From: Flavobacterium azizsancarii
Lineage (GTDB): Bacteria > Bacteroidota > Bacteroidia > Flavobacteriales > Flavobacteriaceae
Direction of reading: 5' to 3'
NCBI RefSeq assembly: GCF_027980145.1
Contig: NZ_JAMZNK010000006.1
Location: 62,001-126,000 of the forward strand
Length of the DNA stretch: 64,000 nt
In this document: positions 9,801 to 19,497 of the stretch, one piece after another
Position numbering within the stretch: the stretch's first letter is position 1
Layout of the letters: each line of letters starts with the position of its first letter
Made by a program: the position numbers and the translations under genes
The notes under the pieces: model-generated
Database searches by the model: none
What the model saw: only the letters and a program-made list of their open reading frames with translations
Told to the model about the DNA's origin: nothing

Positions 9801-11908
9801 TCCAGATTTAATTTTAATTGTATGGATGGATATTTATCTTTTGTATTTCCACTTGCTACAAGATCAAAATGCAAATTAGGATCTTTCATTCCCGATTTTA
9901 CATCAAATGATCCGTTTTCTATATTTCCTTTTAAAGCTAAATCCTTATAAGTATATTTATTAAAAACTGCTTTCTGAACCAATCCGTCAAATTGCGCCTG
10001 AGCTGTTTTTGGATCGAGTCCTTTCCCATCTACTTTCGCTTTAAGCGTAATTTTTCCGATTGAATCATTTTTGATTAATTTTCCCAAATCAAAATCCAAC
10101 AAATAAACTGTTGCATTGTACTTCTCTTTTTTCTTAACACGCTGATCGAATAATGCATCGACTTTCGCATTTCCGAAACTACTGTTTAAGGCCAGGTTTG
10201 TTTTGAAATTCTGAACAGAACCTTTAAATTTTCCTTGCAGGTTTAATTGAGAAGGCAACTGAATGTTTTTCGGAATTGTTCCTGCCGGTACAAACGTATT
10301 AATATCCTTTGAAGTACTTGATATTTTTTTTATATCTAAATCGTAATAGGCTTTTTGGGCATCCGGCAACCCTGTTATTTTTCCAGAAAGAGAAACTTTT
10401 GTCGTTCCTATTCCACTCATTTCGAATTGTGGAATGTTAAGATCTTTAATTTTTCCGCTCAAGCGTGTATTAACGTACAAAATCGCATTTGGATTACTCT
10501 TAAACGGATTTGTCTTTTGCAAATCCGGAACAAAAAGCAAAATATCTTTAAAACCAATTTTTGATTGATTTAAATTAGCGTCTAAAGAAAGGTTTCCTAA
10601 ATCTTTAGAAATTGTTGCAATCGAAGAATAAGCGACTTTAACTTTATTTTGAAGTAAAGTTTGAGGCGTTTTCAAATACAAATCATTCAGATATGCATTT
10701 TTAGGTCCGTAAAAGAAATCGGTTTTTAAAGACTGAATTTGTAATCCGCTTTTATCGTTTGCCGTTAAAGCTTTTATGTTCCCGGAAATGGTGTCGTTTC
10801 CGTAGTATAATTTCTCTGCTTTAAAATTTAATTTATCCAAATCAAGATGACTGTAATCAATACCTTTTAAAACTGGTTTCGATTGCATATCGTCAAACCT
10901 GAAGGCGACATCCTGTATATCTATATTCTTTAATTTTACTTTCCATCCTGCTTGCTTAATTGCAGTTGAATCTAAATCAGGAGTTTTTATTTGTTTGTCT
11001 TTTGTACCTAAACGTAAGTTCCCTTTTAGATTTTTCAATTCGAAAGTATCAAAATCTAAAAGCTGATTGTTCAGGTCAATTTTATTGACCGATAAATCAA
11101 GATTCCCCAGTTTTATTCCTGAGTCTAATTTGGAATCTTTATTATCATAAGCAATATCAATTTTCGACAAACTAATTTTACCTAAATTCAAATTAGAATC
11201 TTTTCTTTTCGAAATAGTATCAACGGTTTCTACCGATACTTCGGCAATTTTTTCGACTGCATCCTGATCTAAAACTAATTTTAATCCGTCTAACTTAATA
11301 TTCGGAATATCGAAATTCATTTTATCCAAATCAAATTCCTTGAATTTTGTATCAAAATGTGTCAGATTGACCTTCACATCATTCTTAGAAAAATCATCTT
11401 TAAAACTGAATTTAACATTGTCCAGATTTACATTTACAACTGATATTTTGAATGGTTTACTATCCGGATCTTCAACCTTTGGTTCTTTAGATTCGAAAGC
11501 TTTTATTATATAATCAAAATTAAAAACGCCGTCTTTATTTCTGGAAATATTAGCATTGACATTTTCAAGGGAAACTGAATTTATCTCGAGCTCACTGCTT
11601 ATTAGCTTAAACAAATCGACATCTAACTCTAAACGTTTACCGCTCAACAAAGTATCTTTCTTTTGATCTTCAAAATAGAAACCTTCCAAAACTATATCTT
11701 TTGGAAATTTAATAGAGATATGATCCAAAGCAACTTTGGTTTTTATTTTATTATGCAAATAGGTTATCGCTTTATCCTTTGCATAATTTTGGATCGACGG
11801 AACCTGAATTAAAACAATTAGAAGTAATAAAAGTGCAATGATAGAAACCACGCACCAAAGTAGTATACGTAGTGTTTTTTTAAGAAAATGAATTGGTTTC
11901 TTATTCAT
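6812..11908 (-). CDS. tamB: TamB-family translocation/assembly module protein
   Basis: Very large periplasm-spanning protein (1698 residues) of the AsmA/TamB bridge-like family. A single N-terminal membrane helix (about residues 12-34, LRILLWCVVSIIALLLLLIV) anchors it in the inner membrane. It is followed by more than a thousand residues of repetitive beta-strands typical of the beta-taco groove (many KLNIKSIQG, DLDKLNFKA-like strands). The conserved TamB C-terminal domain (roughly 1240-1660) includes LTGKYEFSEGAYEMNF and FLLLNRFIGENPFA-like sequence. The C-terminus is a charged lysine/glutamate tail. It precedes tamL, confirming the pair. The role is inferred from the family: transfer of phospholipids or insertion of proteins at the outer membrane. 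Confidence 0.92.
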   Translation of the reverse strand: MNKKPIHFLKKTLRILLWCVVSIIALLLLLIVLIQVPSIQNYAKDKAITYLHNKIKTKVALDHISIKFPKDIVLEGFYFEDQKKDTLLSGKRLELDVDLFKLISSELEINSVSLENVNANISRNKDGVFNFDYIIKAFESKEPKVEDPDSKPFKISVVNVNLDNVKFSFKDDFSKNDVKVNLTHFDTKFKEFDLDKMNFDIPNIKLDGLKLVLDQDAVEKIAEVSVETVDTISKRKDSNLNLGKISLSKIDIAYDNKDSKLDSGIKLGNLDLSVNKIDLNNQLLDFDTFELKNLKGNLRLGTKDKQIKTPDLDSTAIKQAGWKVKLKNIDIQDVAFRFDDMQSKPVLKGIDYSHLDLDKLNFKAEKLYYGNDTISGNIKALTANDKSGLQIQSLKTDFFYGPKNAYLNDLYLKTPQTLLQNKVKVAYSSIATISKDLGNLSLDANLNQSKIGFKDILLFVPDLQKTNPFKSNPNAILYVNTRLSGKIKDLNIPQFEMSGIGTTKVSLSGKITGLPDAQKAYYDLDIKKISSTSKDINTFVPAGTIPKNIQLPSQLNLQGKFKGSVQNFKTNLALNSSFGNAKVDALFDQRVKKKEKYNATVYLLDFDLGKLIKNDSIGKITLKAKVDGKGLDPKTAQAQFDGLVQKAVFNKYTYKDLALKGNIENGSFDVKSGMKDPNLHFDLVASGNTKDKYPSIQLKLNLDIADLEKLNLHAGPMKLRGNVDADIANSNPDFLNGKVFLSNIQVVQDAAPIVLDSVRIIAFADNTRNNIKIASQFLKAEVDGKYKLTTLTAAIKKSLSKYIDLKNPKVNGEADEQRLVFKLKIDNDPLLFKLVPKLTGLEPVNITGKYNNVTDSLEIKGTIPRIVYADNTIADGKINIEGKENALEYMVSVATIESGSLKIPFTSLAGKVENNILTYALEVKDVKDKQQYFIAGEFKTEDSKNIFKIDAENFVLNYDKWTVDPENVIEFGGKRLYINKFYLSNSGNELKIQSQGEQDNAPLKVDFVNFKIETIMNMVKKDEILMQGLINGNAVVENIMTKPTFTSDLKVDQFAFKGEPVGDIGIKVDNKVDNLLAANVTLTGQDNDVSLTGNYKVDDGDLDFNLDLNKLNIKSIQGFSMGNIKEGTGYLTGNFKITGNASEPKVIGELDFKETGFRVTKLNSFFKTVDEKITLQNDVITFDKFTFHDENDNELTIDGTIKSADYSNFDFGLTVVADDFRAIHSKEADNDLFYGDLILDTKLNIKGTLKNPVVGGNIKINKDTKFTVVLPQSDPSIADREGIVEFVDEDNMLLKQTVAMEKELNQSQLIGMDVSVEIAIDKEAELTLVIDKGNGDYLNLKGEAQLTGGIDPSGKTTLTGKYEFSEGAYEMNFNMIRRKFDIQKGSSITWNGEPTMASLNITAIYKVETAPIDLLGNQLGAMSPTVKNTYKQKIPFQTLLKMNGELLKPEITFDIVLPDGNYDVSSDIVTASQNKLEQLRQEPNELNKQVFALLLLNRFIGENPFASESGGTSAESLARQSVSKILSQQLNDLAGELISGVQLEFDLESTDDYTTGNRENRTDLNVGVSKKLLNDRLKVTVGSSFAVEGQERANEESTNIAGDVALDYQLTKDGRYMLRAYRKNEYQVAVEGQVVETGVAFIITMSYNKFRELFHRSAAEKEMIKEEKLRKEKKKQKEKEENKKEDEENKIEGNEQKT

Positions 11909-12137
11909 AAGTCAATAAAACACGGTTAAATTAAAGTTGTGTCATTATAAAGCTGTATTTCTACAGTTTACAAAATTGTAAATTTTAAACCTTAACAATT
12001 TACATAATTACATGCAATTATTCTAAAATTTTATGGACAAATAATTATTTTCTTACTTTAATTAGCCACGAAGGTGCTAAGGCACGAAGATTTTTAATAA
12101 ACTTTGGTTTAAACAATGGAATTGAAATGTTTCTAAA

Positions 12138-13109
12138 TTAAAATTTAATGTGCTTCCATTTTTCCTGAATCGCATTTATCTTCTGCTGAAGTTTTGCTAA
12201 GAATTTCTGGTGTTGTTCTGATTCCGGATTGAAGCTTCTGTGACGCAAACTTTTTTGTATTTCTGAAACCTCTTGCATCGTTGAAATACTATTTTCAGAA
12301 ATATAGTTTTCACTGAATTTCTGCCAGATATAATCGATTGCTACTTGATTGGGATGTAACATATCTTCGGTATAAAAACGATAGTCCCGCAGTTCGTCCA
12401 TCATGATTTCGTAGGACGGGAAGTATTCAATTCCCGAAAGACTTCGACTTTGCTCAGGATGACAATCGTTTAAAATAGAATGAACCGCCGCAAACAAATG
12501 TGATTTACTTAATTGATTTTCAGCAAAACCATCTTTGATATGACGAACGGGAGAAACAGTAAATATAAAATTGATTTTAGGATTTAACGTCTTAATAAAA
12601 TCAACTGTATTTTGAATACTTTGCTCAATTACATTTACCGATAATAATTGTTTCGTAAATTGCTTTTGCGGTACTTTATGGCAATTGGCTACAAACTCAT
12701 CGCTTTCTATGTTTCTGTAAATCCAGGAAGTTCCGTACGTGATAATAATGTGCGTGGCTTCTTTTAAGTATTTAGAGGTTTCTGAAATAGCCTTATTCAA
12801 AGTTTCCAATAATTCCTGTCGATCTGAATTACTTAAATCCGAATGTACTTCATAACTATGCCAGCGCTCATTATAAAAGAAAACATCTTTCTCTGTATAA
12901 AATTCTTCCTTAATAATCCTGCTGATTATCTTCTCGATCGAAACCGGATTAAAAATAATCCCAAACGGATTTGTCTGGTTTTGAAATTTAAAATAATCGA
13001 ATTTCTCCGCCATATTTTCAGCAAAACAGGAACCAATAGAAATGATCTTCGAGTTATAATCGATTGGACTATTGGTTTTAGAAATTGGTATTTGCGTTCT
13101 GAATTGCAT
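12138..13109 (-). CDS. GSCFA domain protein (SGNH-hydrolase-like)
   Basis: Cytoplasmic protein of 323 residues. The family name motif is seen in IISIGSCFAENM, corresponding to the nucleophile block of SGNH/GDSL hydrolases, and the distal DMLHPNQVAIDYIW carries the Asp-x-x-His pair. FTVSPVRHIKDGFAENQLSK and FPSYEIMMDELRDYRFY are also family hallmarks. The true substrate of GSCFA proteins is unknown. I use the ATG at 13107-13109, because the TTG at 13124 precedes the conserved MQFRTQIPI start. About ten residues (NDCHPEQSRSLSGI) between the helix ending AAVHSIL and EYFPSYE are encoded by a dispersed repeat at 12435-12464. Confidence 0.88.
   Translation of the reverse strand: MQFRTQIPISKTNSPIDYNSKIISIGSCFAENMAEKFDYFKFQNQTNPFGIIFNPVSIEKIISRIIKEEFYTEKDVFFYNERWHSYEVHSDLSNSDRQELLETLNKAISETSKYLKEATHIIITYGTSWIYRNIESDEFVANCHKVPQKQFTKQLLSVNVIEQSIQNTVDFIKTLNPKINFIFTVSPVRHIKDGFAENQLSKSHLFAAVHSILNDCHPEQSRSLSGIEYFPSYEIMMDELRDYRFYTEDMLHPNQVAIDYIWQKFSENYISENSISTMQEVSEIQKSLRHRSFNPESEQHQKFLAKLQQKINAIQEKWKHIKF
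12435..12464 (-). repeat. Dispersed TGTCATCCTGAGCAAAGTCG-type repeat inside the GSCFA gene
   Basis: Read on the minus strand the segment is TGTCATCCTGAGCAAAGTCG followed by AAGTCTTTCG. This is the well-known genome-wide repeat that yields the peptide CHPEQSRS. Here it lies in frame inside a conserved gene. The recognition rests on the motif, as no second copy exists in this window. Confidence 0.6.
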
Positions 13110-13154
13110 GACTTTTTTATTCAAAAATACAGTTTAAAACTCATTTAAAGATCT

Positions 13155-13193
13155 AAAAAAATCCCCAACATCAATTATTGATGATTGGGGATT
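13155..13193 (-). terminator. Intrinsic terminator after the 13215-13991 lipoprotein gene
   Basis: Stem AATCCCCAACATCAAT pairs with TTGATGATTGGGGATT (13160-13192). On the minus strand it is followed by a T-run (complement of 13155-13160). It separates the lipoprotein gene from the GSCFA gene. Confidence 0.8.
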
Positions 13194-13214
13194 TATTATT
13201 GTATTAAAAGCTAA

Positions 13215-13991
13215 TTAATAAGCAATCTCTAATTTAAAAGAGTTTTTAGCATCTCCAGAGAATATTTCAGTTGCAAAATTATTAGCATTGTATTTATTGG
13301 TATTCGTTACTGTTACTGTTCCAATAACTTTTCCTGAAGCATCAGTTTCTACAGTAACATTTTTAACTGTATTATTTGCTGAATAAAAATCAAAATTATC
13401 ATCTAAATCCAACAAAAGTTTAGCTCCTGTAATATTGGTAAAAGGGTTTTTCTTGTCATCAAATGTACTTGTACTTTTTTCCCTTACAGCATCGATAAAC
13501 TCAGTAGAAATTATATTTCCATTTGCAAAAGTATAAAGTCTTGTTGTATCATATTTAACTTCCTGTCTGTTGATTATCTCAGAATAATTTGCGTTAACAG
13601 TACCGTTTGCATTGTAAACAAAAGTTAGTTTTTGTGGAGGAGTAGAACTGAAAGCACTCGTAGTAAGTTTAGAAACTAATTTTCCAGCTTCGTACGTATA
13701 TACATCTGTAGATTGTAACTCACTTGATTTGAACTCCTCAACTTTAGTGATTACTTCTCCTGTATACGTATAAACAAATTTAGAAGCATCTGAAAGAGAA
13801 ATTTGCTTTAATTTATTTCCGTCGTAAGTAAACGTAAAATCAAGACTTCCTGACTTTCCATTTTCAACAGTTGTTTCAACAATTTTTTTAGGTAATAATG
13901 TTTCAGATGCAACATCTGTCGAATCGTCACTAGAACAAGAAGAAATCAGCACCATAGATAAAGCACTAAAAAGACATAAAATTTTTTTCAT
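13215..13991 (-). CDS. Lipoprotein with YD-repeat-like beta strands, function unknown
   Basis: 258 residues. The N-terminus MKKILCLFSALSMVLISSCS is a lipoprotein signal peptide with a lipobox ending at Cys19, followed by SSDDSTD, a typical Bacteroidota surface-export type acidic spacer. The body has repeated short strands of the form FTFTYDGNKLKQIS, FVYTYTGEVITKVEEF and YTYEAGKLVSKL, resembling the tyrosine-rich strands of Rhs/YD repeats and of other flavobacterial lipoproteins of this size. No catalytic motif is visible. It stands alone between a terminator and a 386-nt gap. The surface location is inferred from the spacer. Confidence 0.65.
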   Translation of the reverse strand: MKKILCLFSALSMVLISSCSSDDSTDVASETLLPKKIVETTVENGKSGSLDFTFTYDGNKLKQISLSDASKFVYTYTGEVITKVEEFKSSELQSTDVYTYEAGKLVSKLTTSAFSSTPPQKLTFVYNANGTVNANYSEIINRQEVKYDTTRLYTFANGNIISTEFIDAVREKSTSTFDDKKNPFTNITGAKLLLDLDDNFDFYSANNTVKNVTVETDASGKVIGTVTVTNTNKYNANNFATEIFSGDAKNSFKLEIAY

Positions 13992-14377
13992 TTTTATTTG
14001 TTAAATTTGTTATTGCGGCAAACTTAATACAACCAAAAATCAAAACCTTACGGCATCCCACATTCAAACTAAAAAAATACAGCATGCAACCCCACTACTT
14101 ACTAAAGCATTAATAAAGAATAACATAAGCAAACAATTACCTTAGTAATAAAATTTAACCAAAAATAATCCCATTTAAATACCTGATTGTTTTCTTCGTT
14201 TTTTTTATAACGCCAGTGTTAAAAAATATATTTTATAAAAAATTAAGACACTCAAGACTAAAAAAACACGCCGCTAATTTCAACTGTAAAAAAATTTAGT
14301 TTTTTAATAACTAAAAGCAACTTTACAAAGCCAAACTATTCACTACTTTTGCATCTTCAATAAATTTAAACTCACAC
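13992..14377. other. 386-nt gap between divergent genes; promoters only
   Basis: A/T-rich divergent intergenic region. On the minus strand TAAGTTTG (complement of 14019-14026) is a -7 candidate for the lipoprotein gene, 28 nt before its ATG. On the plus strand TACTTTTG at 14344-14351 is the -7 candidate for the ABC transporter. I see no small ORF, RNA or repeat in the remainder. Confidence 0.5.
14344..14351 (+). promoter_or_regulatory. Candidate -7 box of the ABC transporter gene
   Basis: TACTTTTG fits TAnnTTTG and lies 26 nt before the ATG at 14378. No matching TTG at the right spacing. Confidence 0.5.
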
Positions 14378-16123
14378 ATGAAATTATTATATTCTTATAT
14401 AATCAAACACAAAATGCTCTTGCTTTTTGCGTTGATTATGGCTTCTATAAACATTTGTTTCAGCTTATCAGACTCAATTATTACCGGTAAATTAATGCAG
14501 GATTGCGGTGTTGGTTTGCATAAATATGAAGGAAATGAAATAGGTTTTTTAAAATCTTTATCCTTCTGGCTGGGGCTTTCCCTTGGTGCTGCAATGATCT
14601 CAAGAATTACCAAAAACTTTCAGGATTACTTTACCAATGTCGTAATTCAGCGTACCGGAGCTCAAATGTATACTGACGGAATCAAAAAATCGCTTGATTT
14701 ACCTTATGCCGAATTCGAAGATCAGCGAAGCGGTGAAACTTTAAGTAAATTGACGAAAGTACGCTCTGATTCTGAAAAATTAATTACGCTTTCGATCTCT
14801 TTGATTTTTCAAACCATTATCGGATTTATATTTGTAATCGTTTACGTTGCCCGAATCGATTACCGTATTTCACTAATCTTTTTGGTTACGGCTCCCATTA
14901 TTGCTTTAATCAGTTCGTATTTAGGTAAAAAAATAAAAATCGTTTCCAGAAAAATTGTCAATCAAACCAATGCTTTGGCTGGTTCTACAACCGAGAGCTT
15001 GAGAAATATTGAATTGGTAAAAAGTCTTGGATTAACGTATCAGGAAGAAAAACGTCTGAACTTAAACACTTTTAAAATTCTGCAATTAGAGTTAGAAAAA
15101 ATTCGTTTTATCAGAAGCTTGAGTTTTATTCAGGGAACAACCGTTCACTTTTTAAGAACTTGTGTTGTCTTTACGTTGTATTATTTCTTGTTTGGACATA
15201 AAATTATCGTGGGTGATTTATTGACCATGGTATTTTTTACTTTCTTCATTTTTGGACCATTACAAGAATTAGGAAATTTCATTATTGCATTGAATGAGAC
15301 TAAAGTTTCAATGGAAAATTTTAAGGTTTTATTAAGCGCACCAAAAGAGTTTCGCCCAAAAAGTCCGAAACATGTTGGAGCAATAAGGTCTTTACTTTTT
15401 ACCAATGTAAGTTTTCAGCATAAAACTGCAAAATTCAAAGCGGTAGAAAATATTAATTTCGAAATTAAACAAGGTGAAACCGTTGCTTTTGTTGGTCCGT
15501 CAGGTTCCGGAAAAACAACTTTAGTAAAACTATTAGTCGGATTGTATACTCCTGCCGAAGGGCAGGTTCTTTATAATGATATTGATTCTACAGAAATTGA
15601 CTTGTTAGATTTACGAAAACAATTGGGGTTTGTAACTCAGGATGCTCAATTATTCTCAGGAACAATTCGTGAAAATTTACTGTTTGTAAGACCTAATGCT
15701 ACTGATGAAGATTTGTATGATGCTCTTAAAAAAGCGAGTTGCGAAAAATTATTGCAACGTGCCGAAGATGGTTTAAATACAACAATTGGCGAAGGCGGAA
15801 TTAAAGTTTCCGGTGGTGAAAAACAACGTTTATCAATCGCCAGAGCTATTTTAAGAAATCCTAATCTATTGATTTTTGATGAGGCTACTTCTGCATTAGA
15901 TTCTATTACTGAAGAAGAGATCAATGCTACGATTAGAAATATCTCCGACCAAAACAGAATAACGGTTTTAATTGCGCACAGATTGTCTACTGTATTGCAT
16001 GCCGACAAAATATTTGTCTTGGAACAAGGTAAAATTATCGAATCCGGTAAACATGAAGAACTGATTGTTGAAAAAGGTTTGTATTACGCTATGTGGCGTC
16101 AGCAAATTGGGGAAAGAAAATAG
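14378..16123 (+). CDS. ABC exporter, fused permease and ATPase
   Basis: 581-residue half-transporter with a six-helix ABC type-1 membrane domain (about 1-320) and a nucleotide-binding domain (about 335-575). It shows Walker A GPSGSGKTT near residue 373, Q-loop GFVTQDAQLFSG, signature VSGGEKQRLS, Walker B LLIFDEATSALD and the H-loop IAHRLST. The intracellular coupling segment LSKLTKVRSDSEKL is present. It is probably a homodimer in the inner membrane acting as an exporter. The substrate cannot be told from sequence; MsbA-like lipid flippases and multidrug exporters share this layout. It stands alone, with its own promoter box and the terminator at 16223. Confidence 0.9.
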   Translation: MKLLYSYIIKHKMLLLFALIMASINICFSLSDSIITGKLMQDCGVGLHKYEGNEIGFLKSLSFWLGLSLGAAMISRITKNFQDYFTNVVIQRTGAQMYTDGIKKSLDLPYAEFEDQRSGETLSKLTKVRSDSEKLITLSISLIFQTIIGFIFVIVYVARIDYRISLIFLVTAPIIALISSYLGKKIKIVSRKIVNQTNALAGSTTESLRNIELVKSLGLTYQEEKRLNLNTFKILQLELEKIRFIRSLSFIQGTTVHFLRTCVVFTLYYFLFGHKIIVGDLLTMVFFTFFIFGPLQELGNFIIALNETKVSMENFKVLLSAPKEFRPKSPKHVGAIRSLLFTNVSFQHKTAKFKAVENINFEIKQGETVAFVGPSGSGKTTLVKLLVGLYTPAEGQVLYNDIDSTEIDLLDLRKQLGFVTQDAQLFSGTIRENLLFVRPNATDEDLYDALKKASCEKLLQRAEDGLNTTIGEGGIKVSGGEKQRLSIARAILRNPNLLIFDEATSALDSITEEEINATIRNISDQNRITVLIAHRLSTVLHADKIFVLEQGKIIESGKHEELIVEKGLYYAMWRQQIGERK

Positions 16124-16222
16124 CTTTTTTTAAGGTTCTGAGCTGCTAAGGCGCTAAGTTGCTAAGTTTTTTTTCAGATAGTGTCCAGCTTTAGCTGAAT
16201 GGAACAAAAAAGTTTAAAATTG

Positions 16223-16268
16223 AAGGGCTTTAGCCAGACTGTTACGTTTGGCTAAAGCCCTTTCTTTT
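16223..16268 (+). terminator. Intrinsic terminator of the ABC transporter
   Basis: AAGGGCTTTAGCCA (16223-16236) pairs with TGGCTAAAGCCCTTT (16249-16263), then a T-rich tail TCTTTTATT. The gap 16124-16591 also holds the filler phrase GCTAAGGCGCTAAGTTGCTA and the repeats listed next. Confidence 0.75.
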
Positions 16269-16336
16269 ATTAAGACAACCAATTACACGTAACTATTTAT
16301 CATTTCGTTTTCTAGATAAAACTAAATCTTTTTTCA

Positions 16337-16415
16337 GGAGCTAATCCCGCTTTCCGTTTCCATATTTTGTGGCGAACCCCGCCACAAAAGGATTTTCTCT
16401 TCTATCGGGGCTAGG
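16337..16415. repeat. Dispersed intergenic element, copy 2
   Basis: Ends GGAGCTAATCCCGCTTTCCG and TCTATCGGGGCTAGG match copies at 1366-1446 (inverted) and 32273-32412. The internal hairpin differs: TTTTGTGGCG pairs with CGCCACAAAA (16366-16389). Confidence 0.75.
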
Positions 16416-16498
16416 CCAATCATTTTCATAAGAATGTTTTCGTTTAGTATGTCATTTTAATTGTTTAACCTATGGTAAAAAATTGAATTTATATGCAA

Positions 16499-16529
16499 AA
16501 CCCGACAGGTTTTAAAAACCTGTCGGGTT
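16499..16529. repeat. Palindrome of the ACAGGTTTTAAAAACCTGT family; possible alaS terminator
   Basis: Perfect palindrome, arms AACCCGACAGGTTTT and AAAACCTGTCGGGTT around a central A. A related copy is at 62603-62629. It lies 62 nt past the alaS stop on the minus strand and could end its transcript, though there is no clear T-run. Confidence 0.6.
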
Positions 16530-16591
16530 CGCTTTTTAGATCTTATAAAAAACTTAGAACCTTAGCAACTAAGCTTCTTAGTAACTTTTCT

Positions 16592-19228
16592 TTACTTCAC
16601 AAAATCAACTGCGTGAGACAAAGCCTCAGCAATTCCTGCAGCATTTTTACCTTTTCCGGATGCGAAGAAAGGCTGACCTCCTCCATTTCCTTCAATATAT
16701 TTTCCTAATTCTTTGATAACAGCATTTGCATTTAGGCTTCTGCTTGCTACTAAATCCTTAGAGATATAACAATGAATATTTGGCAAACCGTCTTCTATAG
16801 AAGCTAAAAACACAAAAGAATCTGCTTTTGAAGCTCCTAAAACAGAAGCTAATTCTTTAGTCGATGCCATGCTTAAATCTACTTGTTTTGCAAGGAAATT
16901 GATTCCGTTTACTTCCTGGAAATCTTTCTCTAAATCAGATTTTAAAGCATTTACTTTTTCTTTAAGCAATTGCTCAATTTGCTTTTTCAATTTAGCATTA
17001 TCATCTTGTAAAGAAGCCACTGATTTTAAAATATCCTGTGGATTTTTTAATGTTTCTTTTATTTCAGCTAAGGTATTCTCCTGATTTTTATAGAAGTCTT
17101 TTACAGCATCACCTGTAATTGCTTCAATACGACGAATTCCAGCCGCTACTGCGCCTTCAGAAATGATTTTGAAATGCCAGATTTCTGCTGTGTTTTTCAC
17201 GTGAATTCCACCGCAAAGTTCTTTACTGTCACCAAATTCAATCATACGGACATTATCTCCGTATTTCTCTCCAAATAAAGCCATTGCACCTTTATCTAAT
17301 GCTTCTTTAATCGGAATATTTCTGTGTTCTACTAATTGCAATTGTGCTTCGATTTGCGCATTTACACTTGCTTCAACCTGACGTAATTCTTCGTCTGAAA
17401 CTTTAGAAAAATGCGAAAAGTCAAAACGCAAATAGTTAGGATTTACCAATGAACCTTTTTGCTCTACGTGAGTTCCAAGAAGGTTTCTCAAAGCTAAATG
17501 CATTAAATGCGTAGCTGAGTGATTTTTAGAAGTTGAACTTCTTAAATCGGTATTTACTTTTGCTGTAAAACCAGCTTCAATATTTTCAGGCAATTGTTTT
17601 GCAAAATGCAAAATCAAATTGTTCTCTTTCTTCGTATCAATGATTTCGATCGTTTCGTTTGCAGAAACTAACGTTCCTTTATCACCCACCTGTCCTCCTC
17701 CTTCTGGATAAAATGGTGTATTGTCTAAAACAATTTGGTATAAAATTCCGTCTTTTTTAGAATCTACTTTACGAATTCTCGTGATTTTGACGTCGTTTTC
17801 TACTTTGTCATATCCAACAAACGTTTCTACATTTCCTGGAATCAAAACAGTCCAGTCTTCTGTTGAAACTTCTGATGCTGCACGTGAACGTGCTTTTTGC
17901 TTCTGCATCGATGCATCAAATTCTGCTTCGTTAAGAGACATTCCTTTTTCTTTCAGGATCAATGCTGTTAAATCTTTCGGAAAACCAAAAGTATCATACA
18001 ATTCAAATGCTTTTGCTCCAGAAACTTCAGAACCTTTGGTTTGTGCAATTACATTGTCTAACAATTGTAATCCCTGATCTAAAGTTCTTAAGAAAGAAGT
18101 TTCTTCTTCGCGAATTACATTCGTAACCAATTGTTGCTGTAATTTAATCTCAGGAAAAAATTCTCCCATTTGGTTTGCCAGAACTTCTACCAATTTATTG
18201 ATAAAAGGTTCTTTCGTATCCAAGAACGTAAATCCGTAACGAATGGCACGACGCAAGATTCTACGTATTACATAACCTGCTCCTGTGTTTGATGGTAATT
18301 GTCCGTCGGCAATTGCAAAAGCAACCGCACGTACGTGATCTACTACAACACGAATCGCAATATTCGTTTTGTTTTGTTCTTCACTGATGTTTTTAATTTC
18401 ATTAGATGTATATGTAAAACCTGTAATTTGTTCTACTTTCTCGATAAGCGGTGTAAAAACATCGGTATCATAATTTGATGTTTTTCCTTGCAAAGCCATA
18501 CACAAACGTTCGAATCCCATACCGGTATCTACGTGTTGTGCAGGAAGTTTTTCAAGAGAACCATCAGCTTTACGGTTGAATTCCATGAATACATTATTCC
18601 AGATTTCAACTACCTGAGGATGATCGTTATTTACCAAACTTTTACCTGAAACTTGTGCTTTTTCTTCTGCTGAACGTAAATCAACGTGAATTTCAGAACA
18701 AGGTCCGCATGGCCCCTGATCTCCCATTTCCCAGAAATTATCTTTTTTGTTTCCAAGGATAATTCTGTCTTCCTCGATTAATGTTTTCCAGATATCCCAA
18801 GCTTCCTGATCAAAAGGAACATTCTCTTCTTTGCTCCCTTCAAAAACAGAAACATAAATATTCTCTTTCGGGATTTTATAAACTTCTGTCAACAATTTCC
18901 ATGAAAAATTAATCGCTTCTCTTTTAAAATAATCACCAAACGACCAGTTCCCCAACATTTCGAACATAGTATGGTGATACGTATCAATTCCTACCTCTTC
19001 AAGATCATTTTGCTTACCGGCTACACGAAGACATTTTTGCGTATCGGCTATTCGTTTACTTTTTGGAGTTGAATTTCCTAAAAAATATTCTTTGAACTGG
19101 GCCATTCCCGAGTTGTTGAACATTAAGGTTGGATCGTCTTTAAGCACAATAGGAGCCGACGGAACGATTAAGTGCCCGTTGCTTTTAAAAAAATCTAAAA
19201 ATTGTTTACGTACGTCTTGTGATTTCAT
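16592..19228 (-). CDS. alaS: Alanyl-tRNA synthetase
   Basis: Cytoplasmic class II synthetase that charges tRNA-Ala and edits mis-charged Ser and Gly. Its 878 residues are the normal full length. Visible parts are the N-terminal catalytic domain starting [20 protein letters not shown] with motif [13 protein letters not shown], the helical tRNA-recognition domain ([13 protein letters not shown]), and the editing domain with the zinc-binding pattern NHSATHLMH plus the distal CGGIHV. A coiled coil and a DHHA1 C-terminal domain ending in [17 protein letters not shown] sequence ([12 protein letters not shown]) complete it. Single-copy housekeeping gene, divergent from the M23 peptidase gene. No T-box is seen upstream, as expected outside Firmicutes. 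Confidence 0.98.
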   Translation of the reverse strand: MKSQDVRKQFLDFFKSNGHLIVPSAPIVLKDDPTLMFNNSGMAQFKEYFLGNSTPKSKRIADTQKCLRVAGKQNDLEEVGIDTYHHTMFEMLGNWSFGDYFKREAINFSWKLLTEVYKIPKENIYVSVFEGSKEENVPFDQEAWDIWKTLIEEDRIILGNKKDNFWEMGDQGPCGPCSEIHVDLRSAEEKAQVSGKSLVNNDHPQVVEIWNNVFMEFNRKADGSLEKLPAQHVDTGMGFERLCMALQGKTSNYDTDVFTPLIEKVEQITGFTYTSNEIKNISEEQNKTNIAIRVVVDHVRAVAFAIADGQLPSNTGAGYVIRRILRRAIRYGFTFLDTKEPFINKLVEVLANQMGEFFPEIKLQQQLVTNVIREEETSFLRTLDQGLQLLDNVIAQTKGSEVSGAKAFELYDTFGFPKDLTALILKEKGMSLNEAEFDASMQKQKARSRAASEVSTEDWTVLIPGNVETFVGYDKVENDVKITRIRKVDSKKDGILYQIVLDNTPFYPEGGGQVGDKGTLVSANETIEIIDTKKENNLILHFAKQLPENIEAGFTAKVNTDLRSSTSKNHSATHLMHLALRNLLGTHVEQKGSLVNPNYLRFDFSHFSKVSDEELRQVEASVNAQIEAQLQLVEHRNIPIKEALDKGAMALFGEKYGDNVRMIEFGDSKELCGGIHVKNTAEIWHFKIISEGAVAAGIRRIEAITGDAVKDFYKNQENTLAEIKETLKNPQDILKSVASLQDDNAKLKKQIEQLLKEKVNALKSDLEKDFQEVNGINFLAKQVDLSMASTKELASVLGASKADSFVFLASIEDGLPNIHCYISKDLVASRSLNANAVIKELGKYIEGNGGGQPFFASGKGKNAAGIAEALSHAVDFVK

Positions 19229-19263
19229 GTTATAATTAGAAATGTAATAATGTGATAATTTGA

Positions 19264-19391
19264 TAATGTGTCAATTAGATAATTTAGTTCATCTGAAAAT
19301 ATATTAATGTATTTTTTAAATTAGAAATTTATCATTCTAAACAATAAATTTCACTTTAAAGACATTATCTAATTATCAGATTGACACATTA
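19264..19391. repeat. Spaced inverted repeat between alaS and the M23 gene
   Basis: TAATGTGTCAATTAGATAAT (from 19264) and CTAATTATCAGATTGACACA (ending near 19391) are near-perfect inverted copies about 80 nt apart, in the divergent promoter region. The TAATnTGnTAATTTGATAAT-like phrase is itself repeated in tandem at 19239-19286. Confidence 0.55.
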
Positions 19392-19497
19392 CCTAATTCT
19401 ATTTTATTCTTGAAAAAAGCTTCGAACATCTGAAACATTTATTAAATTTGTTCTACTAACTTATTTTACAAGCTGCAAAAATAGGGTATTTTAAAAT

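Noticed and set aside
16124..19497. T-box or amino-acid riboswitch at alaS
   Set aside because: The upstream gap is short and shows only filler-type and inverted repeats, without a specifier loop or T-box sequence.
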